Shown here piece by piece: positions 1 to 12,817 of a stretch of DNA of 64,000 bases (positions are counted from its first letter, which is position 1; every line of letters starts with the position of its first letter). Below the pieces are notes generated by a model that did not search any database, was not told the DNA's origin, and saw nothing but the letters and a program-made list of their open reading frames with translations. Origin of the DNA: Eupeodes corollae. Lineage: Eukaryota; Arthropoda; Insecta; Diptera; Syrphidae. The translations under genes were made by a program, and so were the position numbers. Where the stretch lies: assembly GCF_945859685.1 (NCBI RefSeq), contig NC_079147.1:254748572-254812571 (forward strand), in the 5' to 3' direction.

Positions 1-230
1 CAAAATTTATTTGAAGTCGATATCTCTTCTGGTTCTTGAGCTATGGACGACGAAAAAAACGTCGCGAACGTACGGACGTACGGACGTACGAACGTACGTA
101 CACACGCACGCACAGACATCTTTCTAAAAATCTTTTATTTCGACTCTAGGGACCTTGAAACGTCGAGAAATGTCAAAATTTTCAATTTGACAAATCGGAC
201 CCATTACAATAACTTCCTATGGGAAGTTAA
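1..230 (+). repeat. Family F repeat, right-end piece (copy F1)
   Basis: Right end of an interspersed repeat that recurs at least ten times in this window. It carries the GTACGGACG/CGTACGAACG-rich stretch and the block ACCTTGAAACGTCGAGAAAT, and ends in the hairpin AACTTCCTATGGGAAGTT. The left part lies outside the window. The ORF across the GTACG stretch (VRTYGRTNVRTH) is repeat sequence, not a gene. Confidence 0.85.
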
Positions 231-1229
231 TAAGTTGACCTGATAACACAATCCCTTAATGATTGTTTGTCTTGTGAGGCAAAACATTTAATTTTATTAA
301 CCAGTGTAAATGAATTATAATAATTAATTTTCTCTTTAATTTAGCTTACACTGGTAACTCCTTTTGAACTTTTTTCTGCATGTAAGATTTATCGATTCGA
401 AATTATTTGTAAGTTAAAAAAGGTTAATTGTAAAAGTTTAACACCCACTTAAGTTGGTTAAGTTGGTGTACTTTATCATTGGGAGACCTAATTTTGTCTG
501 ACACAAGTTTTTATTCAAATTATGCAGAATTTGAAACTAAAATCATAACCAGCAAAAATTATTTTATGTTAAACAAATTCTGAATTTGGACATTGGACTT
601 TAAATTTTTCGACAAACAAACTAACATTAAATATACACTTCATTACCATTTAAATAGTTTTGTTGAATAAAGTAATTTATTTTGACAAATACAAATTCGT
701 GATGCTTGCGGTTAAGGTAAAAAATTCAAAACATTTTTTTTAAATTGTAATAATTTAATCGTCTAATCGTTTAGGTCTTGTTTAAATAAAAACAAAATGT
801 TTATACCTACATTGTTATAACATTATGTAAAAAAGATGAATTATTATTATTAACAAAATGCAAACAAGTAAATGTTCTTAAGTTTTATTTTGTATTTAAA
901 CACACGTTCGTAGAGAGTGTACTTAAGTTAGATATACTCGTAATTGCATGCAATGACCTATTTATATGTGTGAATAAAAAAAAAGCAACAACATCAAATC
1001 TATTATTCATTTTTCTTCCGCTTTAAAACTGTACCTTACATATCTACTTGTGACTAGATTATGCAAATTACTGTGACTGAAGCTTTTAGGTGTAGTAAAA
1101 GTCGTGATTTTCAAAGTGATCACGATTGATTTAATAAAAATGCTGGCAATTTTGTTCTTCTGCTTAATAAAGTGACAATCATTTTGACTTATGTACATAT
1201 TTTTCTTGTAGGTACAAGCTCAACAAGTC
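231..1229. other. AT-rich stretch, no gene seen
   Basis: Simple AT-rich sequence with only short chance ORFs. I see no conserved protein, RNA gene or recognisable repeat. Confidence 0.6.
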
Positions 1230-1600
1230 TGTATGGGAATGCAAAGCGATAAACAAAAGAATTAAAAATTGTATTCAAAGCAACTGAAAGTCTATTGAAA
1301 AGATAGGTTGCTTTTATTTTTCGGAAAAGCCTTAGCTACAACATAGCTCGCTGATCGTAGTCTTGTAGCTTGCTCCTAAAGTGAGTAGTTGGACATTCTA
1401 TATCCCTTCTATTCAAACCTTTCTGTATTTTTAACTTATATTTGTAGTTCACTTTCCCATTTCGATGTTCTTGAGGTCAGTTACAAGCCTACGGCGATTA
1501 TCCTTATTTTAAATGGCGCCCAACGTGAGACTCCAAACCCACAAACATATTTAGAAGATTCAAATGATATACCGCCTCAACAAACCTGGTAGGTATTATT
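1230..1600 (+). mobile_element. LTR retrotransposon remnant with tRNA-Lys primer-binding site
   Basis: TGGCGCCCAACGTGAGAC at 1514-1531 matches the 3' end complement of tRNA-Lys over its first 14 bases. This is the usual primer-binding site just downstream of a 5' LTR in gypsy-like elements and many retroviruses. The sequence just upstream would be the LTR; its left limit was not found and 1230 is a guess. No gag, pol or second LTR is legible downstream, so this is at most a solo 5' end. The 67-codon ORF across it is probably chance. Confidence 0.4.
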
Positions 1601-4392
1601 TTGTTTTAAGTTTAAAGCAGTATAATAACATTTTTATTTCAAGGTGTAGCCGTAATACCGCTAAATAAGTATATTTTTAAGCAATTCAACAAACAAAACA
1701 AATTGATGACATTACTGTTTGAGTTGATTGTTATTTTTAATACTCTCTGTTTTAAATGTATTTATTGATTGAAAGATATTAAGTTTTAATTAAAAAATTT
1801 TAGAACCACATAAGTACTATGGTTAAAAGCTGTATAAGTATTGAGATTTAGATATGGAATCATAACAAATATTGTAATTGTTATAAATCCTCATTACTGC
1901 TATCACACCTGCTGACGTCTATTAAATTTTTTTTTAATTATATACTGTAAACTATTAATTTCATCATCATTACCTATTAAAATTATAATGATTAATACAA
2001 AAATGATTCATTTTTGTTTTAAATAGTCTTACTTAATTATCAATTCTAATTAAAATTATAGTAATTAAACGTAGAAGCAATAATCAATCAAGAAATAAAA
2101 ATTGTATAAACAAAAATAAACAAAACCTATAAAGAAAATAATTCATAAAGTTTGCACATTAAAATCGGTTGAGTAATTCATTCAATAATAATAAATATAA
2201 CATATCCATCAAATAAACGATTTAAATATCTTTTTTTACGATGCAAGGTAAATTATTTGTTTCTCATTTATATTCAAATATTTCATTTATTTGTTGAAGT
2301 TTATTTCAAAACAATACTGGCTTTACTTTGGTTAGTTTTACAATGAAATAGTAAAAATTGGAATATTTTAGCATAACAACAAATTGTTTTAAATGAAAAT
2401 AAATGTCCAAAGTCCAAAATCAAGTCACTTAATGTCAATATAACACATATACTCGTATATTCAAAAATATACGACTTGAATTCGAGTAGTTTCAAAACAC
2501 TTGAAAAAAAAGTTTAAATGAAACAAACAAAAACTTTATCACTGTGGCAGACTCCAAGGCTGGATCTATTTGTTTTCTGTGGTAAATAATTTTTTTTTAG
2601 TAAACATTTATTTTTCAGAAGCAATTTAAATTAAAAACACAGCAAATTTCAAATAAAATTTTATATACAAAAAATTAATATACTTATTTAGGGGTCGGAT
2701 AAGTAAGCCTTAAAAATACGAAACAGGTGCCCTAAGTATTAAATATGCACTTATGCTTTAAAACGCTCAAAATATATTACAAAAATATTTAAAAAGTCAA
2801 TTAAGGATATTATTTTTAATGGTACTTAGTTCTAAATATTATTATTTTCTTTATGATATACAAAGCTTTTAACTTTAATTTGTTTAAATTTTTCATTTTA
2901 AAGGTTGTTAAAATTAGAATTTATTTTAAAGATATAATTAATTTGATTGAATATCATAATAAGTAGAGTTTTTAATTCCGAAAATTATTTTATTTTATTC
3001 CAATTCTTACGCTATGCAAATACAAATTTGCATAGCCCTATATTAAATACGAGATACATTTTGAAAATGTTAAATAACTTACTTTTGTAAGAATAAATAC
3101 GCCACTGATTTATTTGTTTTTAGATTGAAGCCAAAAAAGTTCTAATTTAATTAAAAAGAAGCTTTCTAGGGTATTCTTCTATCATCCTAATCAAAGAAAT
3201 GACATACGGAAATATTGTTGTGTCATTGTATTAATTTAAGGGTCAAGACAAACAAAAACATTAAATATCCGACTTTTTTAAATACAAAATCAAGTATAAA
3301 ATATTAAATATTGAAGTTTGACTAGGGTCCATCTTCCACCTTAAAACTTATCAAGGCAAATAGTCGTGATTTGCCATATATTTGTTGACTACAAAGTATA
3401 ATATTTCTTAGAACAATATTAGGAAACAGACGAATTATCAGAAATTTATGAATAGGTAATAAACATTAAACAACTATTATTTCAGCCAAAGCTGAAGAAC
3501 TATTTTTGGAATAAAGAGTTTTCCCATAAAATGATTTATTTTAAACAGCCTGTTATTTAAAGCTGTTATCATTTGAAATGTACAAACGATGTCATTACTA
3601 AAAATGGAACGATACACTCTGGGTTTTATCCATTGATACTTTTTTAAAATAGGAAATATTTTGCAATTTACAGTTCGGAAATGAGGCAGTTGTAACTGTT
3701 GTATCATTTTTTAAGAACATTTTGTCCGAGTATTTTATTCCTCGAAGAGAATCTTGTAGTTTAACAACTTAAGACTTTTTTATTTAAAGTAACGTCAAAG
3801 ATAAGTTTTATGCCAAAGCTTCACAACTGAATCCAAGGCCTCAAAGATGGAATTCTTGAATATTTCAAGGACACAAATGTCTCCATACAAAAAGCATCTA
3901 TTAATTTATATTTAAAAAACTCGTTTCTTTTTGTTATAAAACTACATTCTCTTATGGGAAAACCCTACACAAATGTTTAATATAATCTTTGACCTACTGA
4001 TTGAAGTGCAAGTAAGTTTCATACTTTTCTAGATTAGTAATTAATAATGTTATCAAGCACATGTATGTAGGTGATAAAAGTAATTATTATTATAAAATTT
4101 ACGCAATTACATAAAACACCAAAATCATATAATAAACGAGTATGTAAGCAATTAGAAGAAATAAACAATGATGTTGAATTTGATATGAATCTAACTATTC
4201 GCATTTTATCTAAGCTTGTCTTATCTTATTTTTATGGACACTAAAATAATATGAAGATTATTTTAGTGGTTAGTATATGCTTTTGTTTAATCAAAACCAT
4301 TTTTAACAAAACACCTCGATGTTGAAGTTAAATGTTTCGAACTAGAACTATATTATTATTGTACATATCTAAAAAATATGTTAGAATAAATT
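1601..4392. other. AT-rich intergenic or intronic DNA
   Basis: About 2.8 kb of AT-rich sequence. I found no homology-bearing ORF, tandem repeat or known repeat family. Confidence 0.6.
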
Positions 4393-4530
4393 AGGTGGCG
4401 CAACAGTTCCTTAAAATTCGGGCAACGTGACTTACAACTCTCAACCGTTCTTGTGTGCGAGTAATGTTGTAAGGGATGGAGCGGACCTTCAGTTTAAAGC
4501 CGAATCCGAACGGTTAATTTGAGAAAACAC
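4393..4530 (-). repeat. tRNA-derived SINE, 5'-truncated copy
   Basis: Reads, on the minus strand, as the body and 3' end of the SINE that is complete at 19429-19723. Shared blocks include GTGACTTACAACTCTCAACC, CGAACGGTTAA and the terminal GCGCCACCT. The tRNA-like head with A and B boxes is missing, the usual result of 5' truncation during target-primed insertion. Confidence 0.75.
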
Positions 4531-5310
4531 TTTGCAAATTTGAACCTATTTATTGAAGTCTCCATAAAAAGCCAATAATTCGTCGTGTAAAAGAAATCAG
4601 TACGTTTAATTCAGATCATCAGAAATACTTGCACTAATATTTTCAAATACGAGTAAGTTACTACCAGCCCCGTCGAGAGGGGAGGGGAAAGGGAAGGAAA
4701 CCCCACGGGACCGGAATTTTCTAGGGGCCCGTAAAATTGAGCAATGAGGAGTGTGTTTTTCTTTTAATATACTCTATCTACATTTGTCATTAACATACCT
4801 ATTCGCACATATTTTTAGGGTCCCGAAAATTTTAAATCATTCATTCTTTCGCAATCGGGCCCCTGTGTGCATGTTATCTACCAAAATCACTAACAAGCTT
4901 GCCGATCTGGGCCCCTGATTATTATTAGCGTACATTTTTGTTAATATTAAATACAAAATTGGGCAACTTTGAACTATTGAAAGAAGGTTATAATAAATTG
5001 TTTCGCTTTTCTTATTTAATTTAACGTGCATTTAAAATTTATTTTATTTTGAAATTCTTAGAAGTCAAAATAAGCGGCCTGGCAAATTGAAACAAAGCAA
5101 AAATATTTATTTCGGTTTCTGTTTTTATAATGATTTTTTTCTTCTATTGTAGTTTCAGCTGGAAACAAAATGTTTGATTCGGTTTCGGAGACCAGAAAAT
5201 CCGACGCAAACTTTTTTCAATTGTGGTTTCCATATAATATTAATTAATTAATATCTTGAATTAGTTGTTTACTGAGGATATCACATCACTTCAAAGATTG
5301 TATATAGCGA
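4531..5310. other. GGGCCC-rich flank, possibly the 5' part of the hAT relic
   Basis: Contains several GC clusters in an AT-rich background (AGGGGCCCG, AGGGTCCCG, ATCGGGCCCC, TCTGGGCCCC) just upstream of the hAT transposase relic. They may belong to the transposon's untranslated region; terminal inverted repeats could not be fixed. Confidence 0.3.
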
Positions 5311-6252
5311 AATGTTGTACTGCCGCAATCACATTTGTTGGTGTTATTCAAAAGTGCACAAGGTTGGGAAATTTTTAAGAAAAATGTGTGCGGATCCCTT
5401 CACAAACTTTCCGATACCACATGGTCGGCTAGAATTGAGGCAGTGAAACCATTTGCAAGTTATATTAATTTAACTCCTGAAGGTCGAAGATATGTAAATG
5501 ATGTCTTCGATGGTTCTTAGTGCTATAAATGCAGGAAGTATCATTCTTCAAGCCAGAAACATGACTATTGACGTTGAGATTCGAGATATCGGCAACTTGA
5601 TCTTCGATTTGAACATTATATGAAACAGATGGGATCAAATGTTATCTGAATGCAAAGCAGTTGCTACTGGATTGGGGGATATTCCAGAATCCTTCCCATC
5701 GGAATGAAAAAGGCAATTAAAGAGAAATTTTGGAAAAAATCGAGGAGCTGGAGAGCAAATTGAAACAGACGAAGAAATAAATTTCAAGAGAAAAACCTTT
5801 AACGTCATAGGTTATTCAATTATATCTCGAATTTCGTCGGCTCAATACGATGAAAAATTTGAATGCTACATTTTCATTTTTATGGTAGTTTTGAACAATG
5901 GACAAAACTGAGATCAAATACTCCACTACACGGTTCATTCAAAAGTACATATAACCCACATTTGTCTCAAGAGTTGAAGGAATAAATAATTTATCTGAAA
6001 CACATTTATAAAGTCAATTTAGAAGCAGAACTTCCGCCATTGAGTTTGCTCAATGCCATTTATTCCCAGAACATGGAGACGATTTTCCCCAACATTTGTG
6101 TTGCTCTCCGTGTGTTTTTCACCATACCTGTAACCGTAGCTAGTGTCGAACATTCATTTAACGTCCTTGCCAGAACAAAACATTTTCATCACAAGGTTGT
6201 GTTTCTAGACTTGCTACACTATGCATCGAAGTACTTTTGGCGAGGAAATTGA
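5311..6252 (+). pseudogene. hAT-family transposase relic (ZMYM1-like type)
   Basis: Broken transposase readable only in pieces across frames. The first piece (5335-5520) contains LSDTTWSARIEAVKPF, typical of the hAT transposases related to ZMYM1 and 'TTF-type' zinc-finger proteins. The last piece (6040-6252) is the hAT C-terminal dimerisation region: ELPPLSLLNAIYSQN just before and within it, then FTIPVTVASVEHSFNVLART. In intact relatives this motif reads close to TIPVTVASAERSFS. Stops and frameshifts between the pieces make it non-functional. The N-terminal zinc finger is not recognisable. The family assignment rests on the dimerisation motif. Confidence 0.75.
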
Positions 6253-6454
6253 ATTAAGATGCATGTTGTTTTGCTGCTCAAAAAACTAGGAACGGTCGTT
6301 TGCAAAAACAAGTTATTTACTTAAATGCAAACTTACATTAATGAAAACAGGGTGAGAATATTTTAATGAAAAGAAAACTAATAAGGAGTATTTAATGTAA
6401 ACCTTTTAAAACAGGCACATAGTTTTTTTAAAGACAAATTTCAATTAATTTTGT

Positions 6455-7310
6455 CCGTCCTGGGTTTACGTGTTGGGTTAAAAAAGTTGCCTGTTGAATT
6501 ATTCTTAAAAATGTTTAAATTACCAACTGTTTACCAGTCTTGTAACCCATTGTAGTTCTCTCCTTCGTCATTTATTCTTTGTAAAGCTTTGCCTTTGGCT
6601 ATCACGGCACAATAGAGTTGAATAAAAACCGAGAAGGTCGTAAAAAGGAACATGTTTTGTTTAAAGAAAAAATTATAAGTAAAAAGATTACCAAAACTAC
6701 AGTACCCATTTAAACGGACTTTACATTTGGTCCTTCGAGCCGGATTTGCGGAATTCCCATGTTTAGGGACAGACAACAAGACTACTGCTGGATAAGTTCA
6801 TCCTCTAGAACTACAGACAATGAGCATTTCTTAAATTTTTACAAATTGGATGAATGAAATTAATTTGAAGAACAAGAACCGAACATCAATTTTAACCAAT
6901 TCTGCGTATTATTTTTTGTAGATTTTATTTTTTTATGAAAAACGGACTATTGCATTTTTATAAAAAAACTATTGAATATCGAAAACAATATTTTCTGTGA
7001 AATAAAAAAGTTTGAAGAGAACATTTTTAATTTTGAGAAGCTATTTGAGTCAAAAGTAAATTTTTACCAAGTTTTAATATTGTTTTTTTGTTAGGTTTTT
7101 ATTTTTTGTAAAAAACCTATCCATAGGATTTTCCTAAGATTTTACTGAATGTTAAAATTGATATTTTTTAAAAGATAAAAGTAGCTTAAAGCTATTATCT
7201 CAAAGTTCTAAAAAGATATTTGAGTCGAAAGTCAATTTTTACCAACTTGTGTTAAATTTTCTTTCCAGTTTTTATTTTTTGTAAAAAAAACTGTCCATTC
7301 GATTTCTCTC
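6455..7310 (+). repeat. Family F repeat, left and middle part (copy F2a), interrupted
   Basis: 6455-6535 and 6835-7310 match internal modules of family F (for example ATTGAATATCGAAAACAATA and the TTTTTACCAA module starts). The 300 bp between them (6536-6834) is unrelated sequence that I cannot classify. The repeat stops at 7310, where a reverse-oriented RTE fragment begins, and resumes at 8513. Confidence 0.65.
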
Positions 7311-8512
7311 AAAAGTAGTCCGAGTCAATGTTGGCCTCTCGGAATGTTCGGATATCCTGGATACTATAGAAGTGTCGTGCGTCGATCGCAATGTGGTCAA
7401 TCTGGTTGACGGTTGATTGATCTGGAGATTTCCATGCCCCCTTGTGGATATTAAGGTGCGTGAACTGCGTACTAGCTACCAGAACGTCTCGCCCGCAGCA
7501 AAATCGACCAGTATGAATCCGTTGTCGGAGGTAGTAGGTGCAGGCTGTATCTCCCGATTATGCCACCAAAGATGTCTTCTCTTCCTAGCTTGGCATTAAA
7601 ATCTCCTAAGACAATTTTAATGTCATAGCCAGGGCACTGCTCATATGTCTTGTCCAAGAGCTCGAAGAATATGTCTTTGGTGTCTTCATCTTTCTCCTCT
7701 GTTGGGGCATGCGCGCATATTAGGCTTATGTTTGCGAATTTAGCCTTGATGCGGATTGTCGTGATGCGCTCGCTCACACTGTTGAAACTCAAGACTTTTT
7801 GCCTGAACCTAGTTCCAATAACAAATCCACACCCAAATAGACGCTATCTTTGTTCTCGGTAGCAGTCGTCGTAGTAAATATCACAGTCTTTTAGTTTGCG
7901 TTTGCCCGGTCCATCCCATCGCACTTCTTGGATGGCTGTAATATCTGCCTTGCAGCAGTTTAGGGCTTCCGCTAATTGTTCGGCTGCACGTGGTCTGTTA
8001 AGGGACCTAACATTCCACGTACATATGCGAAGTTCGTTGTCCTTATTTCGTTTGCGTGAGTTGTCAACAGTGAATCCGTCCGCATCCGATGCTTGTTGGT
8101 GCTTCGAAACTTAAGGTATTTTTTACGTGGCCAGGAAGTCACCCCGACGGCACAACCCCCAACCTGGAGGGCCAGATCCTTAGTATAACTCCAAGGAAGG
8201 GGAGCCGGATAAACCGCTCCTTACAGGCCTGGGCTCCAAATATGTCGAAGAAGCCCTATAAAGTGTTCACTAAGTAGTTCAACCTTACTGGAACTGGAAC
8301 CGTCTCGAGAATTCGTCCGCTGCCGCCTCTCTCATTTGCTGCCCCCAACAACAATCCACTGGGGTTAGAACCTAATCTCCAGTTGAGGTACTAGGCACCC
8401 GATGTTCACCGTGGGGAGGTGAGAGTAGGAGTTGATAGACAGAGGTGGGTTTTGAGAAAAAACTGTGGACGCTTGTGTCCTCTTGAATGCACATGTCTAC
8501 CATTTGAACCAT
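7311..8512 (-). pseudogene. RTE-type LINE fragment: 5' end and endonuclease domain
   Basis: On the minus strand this starts with the same 5' end (TTCAAATGGTAGACA) as the copy at 10586. It then runs through a leader into the apurinic-like endonuclease domain. Legible motifs include IRIKAKFANISLICAHAPTE and the catalytic-type LGDFNAKLGRED. It stops abruptly within the domain (ANIDSD region), so reverse transcriptase is absent. LINEs normally lose their 5' end, so loss of the 3' part points to a later deletion. Frameshifts and stops show it is dead. Both flanks are family F. Confidence 0.85.
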
Positions 8513-8668
8513 TCTTGAGCTATGGACGAGGAAAAAAACCGTCGCGAACGTACGTACAGACATCTTTCTAAAAATCTTTTATTTCGACTCTAGGGACCTT
8601 GAAACGATAAATGTCAAAATTTTCAATTTCACAAATTGGACCCATTACAATAACTTCATAATGTTAAT
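8513..8668 (+). repeat. Family F repeat, right end (copy F2b)
   Basis: Continues the F copy broken at 7310, from TTCTTGAGCTATGGACGA to a decayed terminal hairpin (AACTTCATAATGTTAATAA). About 800 bp of F that other copies carry is missing at the RTE junctions. Confidence 0.75.
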
Positions 8669-10424
8669 AAATAAATCTAAATCCAAAATAAATTTCACCT
8701 CATTGATTGATTGCTAAGCGATCTGCTTTTATAAAAAGTAAACAATTAAGTAATGTTATGAAACCACGAAATAAATGGCTACAAAATGTTTATCAGCTGT
8801 CATCTTAGCAATCAATCGTTTTCAAATTGAAATTGTACCTAAAACTAGAAATGATAAACGATGAAAGAAAAATTTCAAAAGAAAGCCCATTAGAACAGAT
8901 ATATTAGCTGTATATCTTTCAAAATACAAATTTCTTAACTATCCGTATTTACTTTTCCCAACTAGTTTTCTTCTTACTAATGAATATGTAAATCTTGAAG
9001 AAATGGGTATGCCTATATTTTCAAGGACAACACGAGTCAAAGGCACACAAAGTAAGTCAAGATCATCATCATCATATCAAATAGTGCTTTAGTGCTTAGC
9101 CGGTTTTTTCTACTAACCGATCAGCGATCAACCATCGCCATCTTCAGTATTCTTAAATCGAGAGTGAATGCCCTGAGTTCTCTTATGATATTGCATGTGA
9201 TTTAAAGTACTTTGAAACGAGTTTTTATTTATATTCACTTTAATGGCCTCGATCATGCACATTTAGATCGGAATATTGAATACGTAACGAACCAAATAAT
9301 ACAAATCCAATTGGAAATGTAGGTGGACATGATTTCACGTTCTTACAACGAAATTTGATTTAACAATTTTATACAAAAAGTAGTACAAGTATTCAAAATT
9401 GTTCTTTATAACAATAAAATTAAAAATATCGAAAAAAGGAAAATCGATCCAAATGTTTAGACTTTAAACAAGGCGAAAAAAGATTGATACAATTGTTATA
9501 GCCACTTTCTTTGCTTCAACATCATTATTTATTGACATACAAACTTATATGATCACCATTTAAAATAAGGTACTAAAACAATGTTCAATGAATATGTATT
9601 TAATTTGACGAATACAATATTAAAAATTTAAATAAGTTTTGAACTTTGTCAATATCAAAAATAAAAATAAACAACAATAAAACGAAACTAGTCTGCATTT
9701 TAATTGTGAACACATTTTCGTTAACAATTTTGCAGACAGTCCTTGATTGATAGATATAGATAGCTTAATTAAAAATGTCTATGACCTAGTACGTACATAA
9801 ATATAAATTCATTCGTACACAGAAATAGTAAAAGTGTTTTGAAATCAATGACACTTTTATTAAAAAAAAAATGAAACCTCTTGGTCGACGACTTTACTTA
9901 ATTGGTAAGATATCTCATAATAGAATGACGTCTATCAGTTGACTGAGTCTGACTGACAATACTAAAAATAAAACATTCATGCGTTACTTTAATAGTGTTT
10001 TCACAATTTACGTTTTTAATTGAAATACTGAGAGTAACGAGTTTATAAATATAAGTCTCGTGATGAGTTTTTTATTTGCACTTTTAATTTGTTCGCTTAC
10101 TTTTATTTTATTTTAATGTCTCATGTTTGTTGGCGGTTTAACGCGGGATTTTTAAATAAATCTCGTGGGGGTTATTAATATTATTGTTTTTATTATAAGA
10201 AATAAGAACACCAAGTACCGTATTGGTTAAGTGCGTTAAAAGATTTGTGGTATTTTAAAATAATTAAACAATTTTTTTAAAGATATAGAAAAAGTTCATT
10301 AAGGAAAATGTATTTTTTTTGCGAACAGAAAAACTCGTTTATTTATAAACATTTTATGAAAGTTTATTTTATGCATTTAACAACAGGTACAAAATAAACA
10401 AATAGGATTCTACAATAACAAAAT
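8669..10424. other. AT-rich stretch, no gene seen
   Basis: No coding homology found. A TATA-like GAGTTTATAAATATAAG sits near 10040 and a short (ATC)n run near 9065; neither supports a gene alone. Confidence 0.5.
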
Positions 10425-10585
10425 AAAAAGAGGCTAAGATGCGACCCACACTGATAACTTCCCATCCCGTCTATCTATTTGTCTTGATTTTTGTCTTTGT
10501 ATTGTTTTTTTGTTAGGTTTTGTTTTCCTCAAAATTTTACTGAGTGTTAACAACAATAATTTGTAAAAGATAAAAGTAGTTTGAT
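10425..10585 (+). repeat. Family F repeat, left end (copy F3)
   Basis: Begins with the F left-end signature (AAAAAGAGGCTAAGATGCG, then CCACACTGATAACTTCCCAT). It jumps to an internal module and is cut at 10585 by the 5' end of an RTE LINE. Confidence 0.8.
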
Positions 10586-12817
10586 GTTCAAATGGTAGAC
10601 ACAAGCAAGCGTCCACTCCACATGTTTTTCTCAAAACCCACCTCTGTCTATCAACTCCAACTCTCACTTACACGTGGTGAACATCGAGTGTCTAGCACCT
10701 CAACTGGAGATTGGGTTCTTACCCCAGTGGAAAGTTGTTGGGGTCAGCAAACAAAAGGGGGGTGGGAGAGGTGTGTCCACTAAGGCACCTCTACTTATCC
10801 AGATGGCAGTGGATGAATTCTCGAGATGGAATCAACGGTAGCGTCTACAGTTCCAGTAACGTTGAACTACTTAGTGAACAATATAATGGGAAGCACCAAC
10901 AAGCCTCAGATACGGACGGATTCACTGTTGACAACCCACGCACACAAAATAAGGAAAACGAACTTCAGATCTATACGTGGAATTATAGGTCCCTTAACAG
11001 ACCACGTGCAGCCGAACAATTAGCGGAAGCCCTAAACTGCTGCAAGGAAGATATTACCGCCATCCAAGAAGTGTAATGGGATGGACCGGGCAAATGCAAA
11101 CTAAAAGACTGCGATGTATACTACGGCGACTGCTACCGAGAACAAAGACAGCGTCTATTTGGGTGTGGATTTGTTGTTGGAACTAGACTCAGGCAAAAAG
11201 TCTTGAGTTTCAACAGTGTGAACGAGCGCATCACGACAATCCGCATCAAGGCTAAATTCGCCAACATAGGCCTAATATGCGCGCATGCCCCAACAGAGGA
11301 GAAAGATAAAGACACCAAAGACATATTTTCCGAGCTCTTGGACAAGACATATGAGCAGTGCCCTGGCTATGACATTAAAATTGTCTTAGGAGATTTTAAT
11401 GCCAAGCTAGGAAGAGAAGACATCTTTGGTGGCATAATCGGGGGATACAGCCTGCACGACACCACCTCCGACAACGGATTCAGGCTGATCGATTTCGCTG
11501 CGGGGCGAGACGTTCTGGTAGCTTGTACGCAGTTCACACGTCTCAATATCCACAAGGGGACATGGAAATCTCCTGATCAATCAACCGTCAACCAGATTGA
11601 CCACATTGCGATCGACGCTCGGCACTTCTCCAGTATCCAGGATATCCGAACATTCCGAGAGCCCAACATTGACTCGGACCACTAGCTCGTTGTAGCCAAG
11701 GTACGGCTACGGATATCCCGAACCAAGCCAAAACAAGGAAGTACTGTGAGAAGATTCAACGTTAGACGGCTACAATCGCAAGAGACTGCCATGTCCTTGG
11801 CAATCGCACGCAGCGAAACAGCAGGCATACAAAACGACGCTGCACAAAAGGAACAGAGCTGCTCGCGAGCTTTACGAGCAGAAAAGGAGAGAGGAACACC
11901 GGCTTCTTAGATGGAAAAAAAGAGAGCTTGAGAGGCGCGCGATCGAGGAGATCTAAAAGGAACATCGTAGTAAAATCGTAAAATCGATGTTGAGAATATG
12001 GAAAGACCACTTCTCCAAATTATATAACGGCGATGACGAACCGAATTCCGCTGTAAGGGAGATAGAACCACTCAACCTCGGAGACGCAGGCCGCCTACCC
12101 GACCTTGACGAAGTGAAGATAGCTATATCTAAACTTAAGTCAAACAAAGCTGCTGGAGCTGACGGCACCGCTGCCGAACTGTTCAAAGCAGCAGGCGATG
12201 ACTTGGTTGGAAATATGGTTGGAAGAAAGCGTGTGAGTGGAATCTCAGGATAGTTTGCCCAATACACAAAAAAGGAGACCATCTAAATTGCGCCAACTGC
12301 AGAGGCATCAGTCTCCTTAACATTGCAAATAAGATCCCCTCTGACGTATTATGTGAACGTCTGAAGCCGTTCGTCAACAACCTAATAGGTCCTTATCAGT
12401 GTGGCTTCAGACCAGGAAAGTCCACTATCGACCAAATATTCACACTACGGTAGATCTTGGATAAATCCCAGGAGCTCTATAGAGCAATGTTTTGGCATAG
12501 CTCTCAAATCGGAAAAGATCTCAATGATCAATTTGATGTCAAACAAGTTTTAGTTTGAGCGTTTTTGAGCATTGAGGCGGAAGCGAACAAGATGGGTTTT
12601 GTGGTCAATGAGGGCAAGACCAAGTATATGCTGTCATCAAAAAAAGACATTAAACGAACAAAACGTCAAAATGGACAGCTATGATTTTGAGGTAGTTGAG
12701 CATTTTGTCTACCTAGGCACCGCTATTAACACGGACAACGAAACCAGCGCTGAAATCAAACGAAGAATAACTCTTGCAAACCACTCTTCTTTGGACTTAG
12801 AAGGCAATCTGATATCT
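10586..12817 (+). pseudogene. RTE-type LINE, degenerate: 5' end, endonuclease, start of reverse transcriptase
   Basis: The longest copy of the RTE family here. It opens with TTCAAATGGTAGACA. The endonuclease domain is legible (LICAHAPTEEKDKDTKDIF, VLGDFNAKLGREDIFGG, NQIDHIAIDARHFSS, ending in NIDSDH). Next come the inter-domain region (DHFSKLYNGDDEP, KLKSNKAAGADG) and scraps of reverse transcriptase (ANCRGISLLNIANK, PYQCGFRPGKSTIDQIFTLR, GFVVNEGKTKYMLSS). The YADD catalytic box lies in a deleted part. A stop interrupts WNYRSLNRPRAAEQLAEALN... soon after ITAIQEV, and several frameshifts follow. A piece of another LINE interrupts it at 12818. Confidence 0.9.

Noticed and set aside
43..243. ORFs rich in VRTYGRTNVRTH repeats (also near 24595, 30918, 36878)
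   Set aside because: They are translations of the GTACGGACG stretch of family F in many copies and frames; not host genes.
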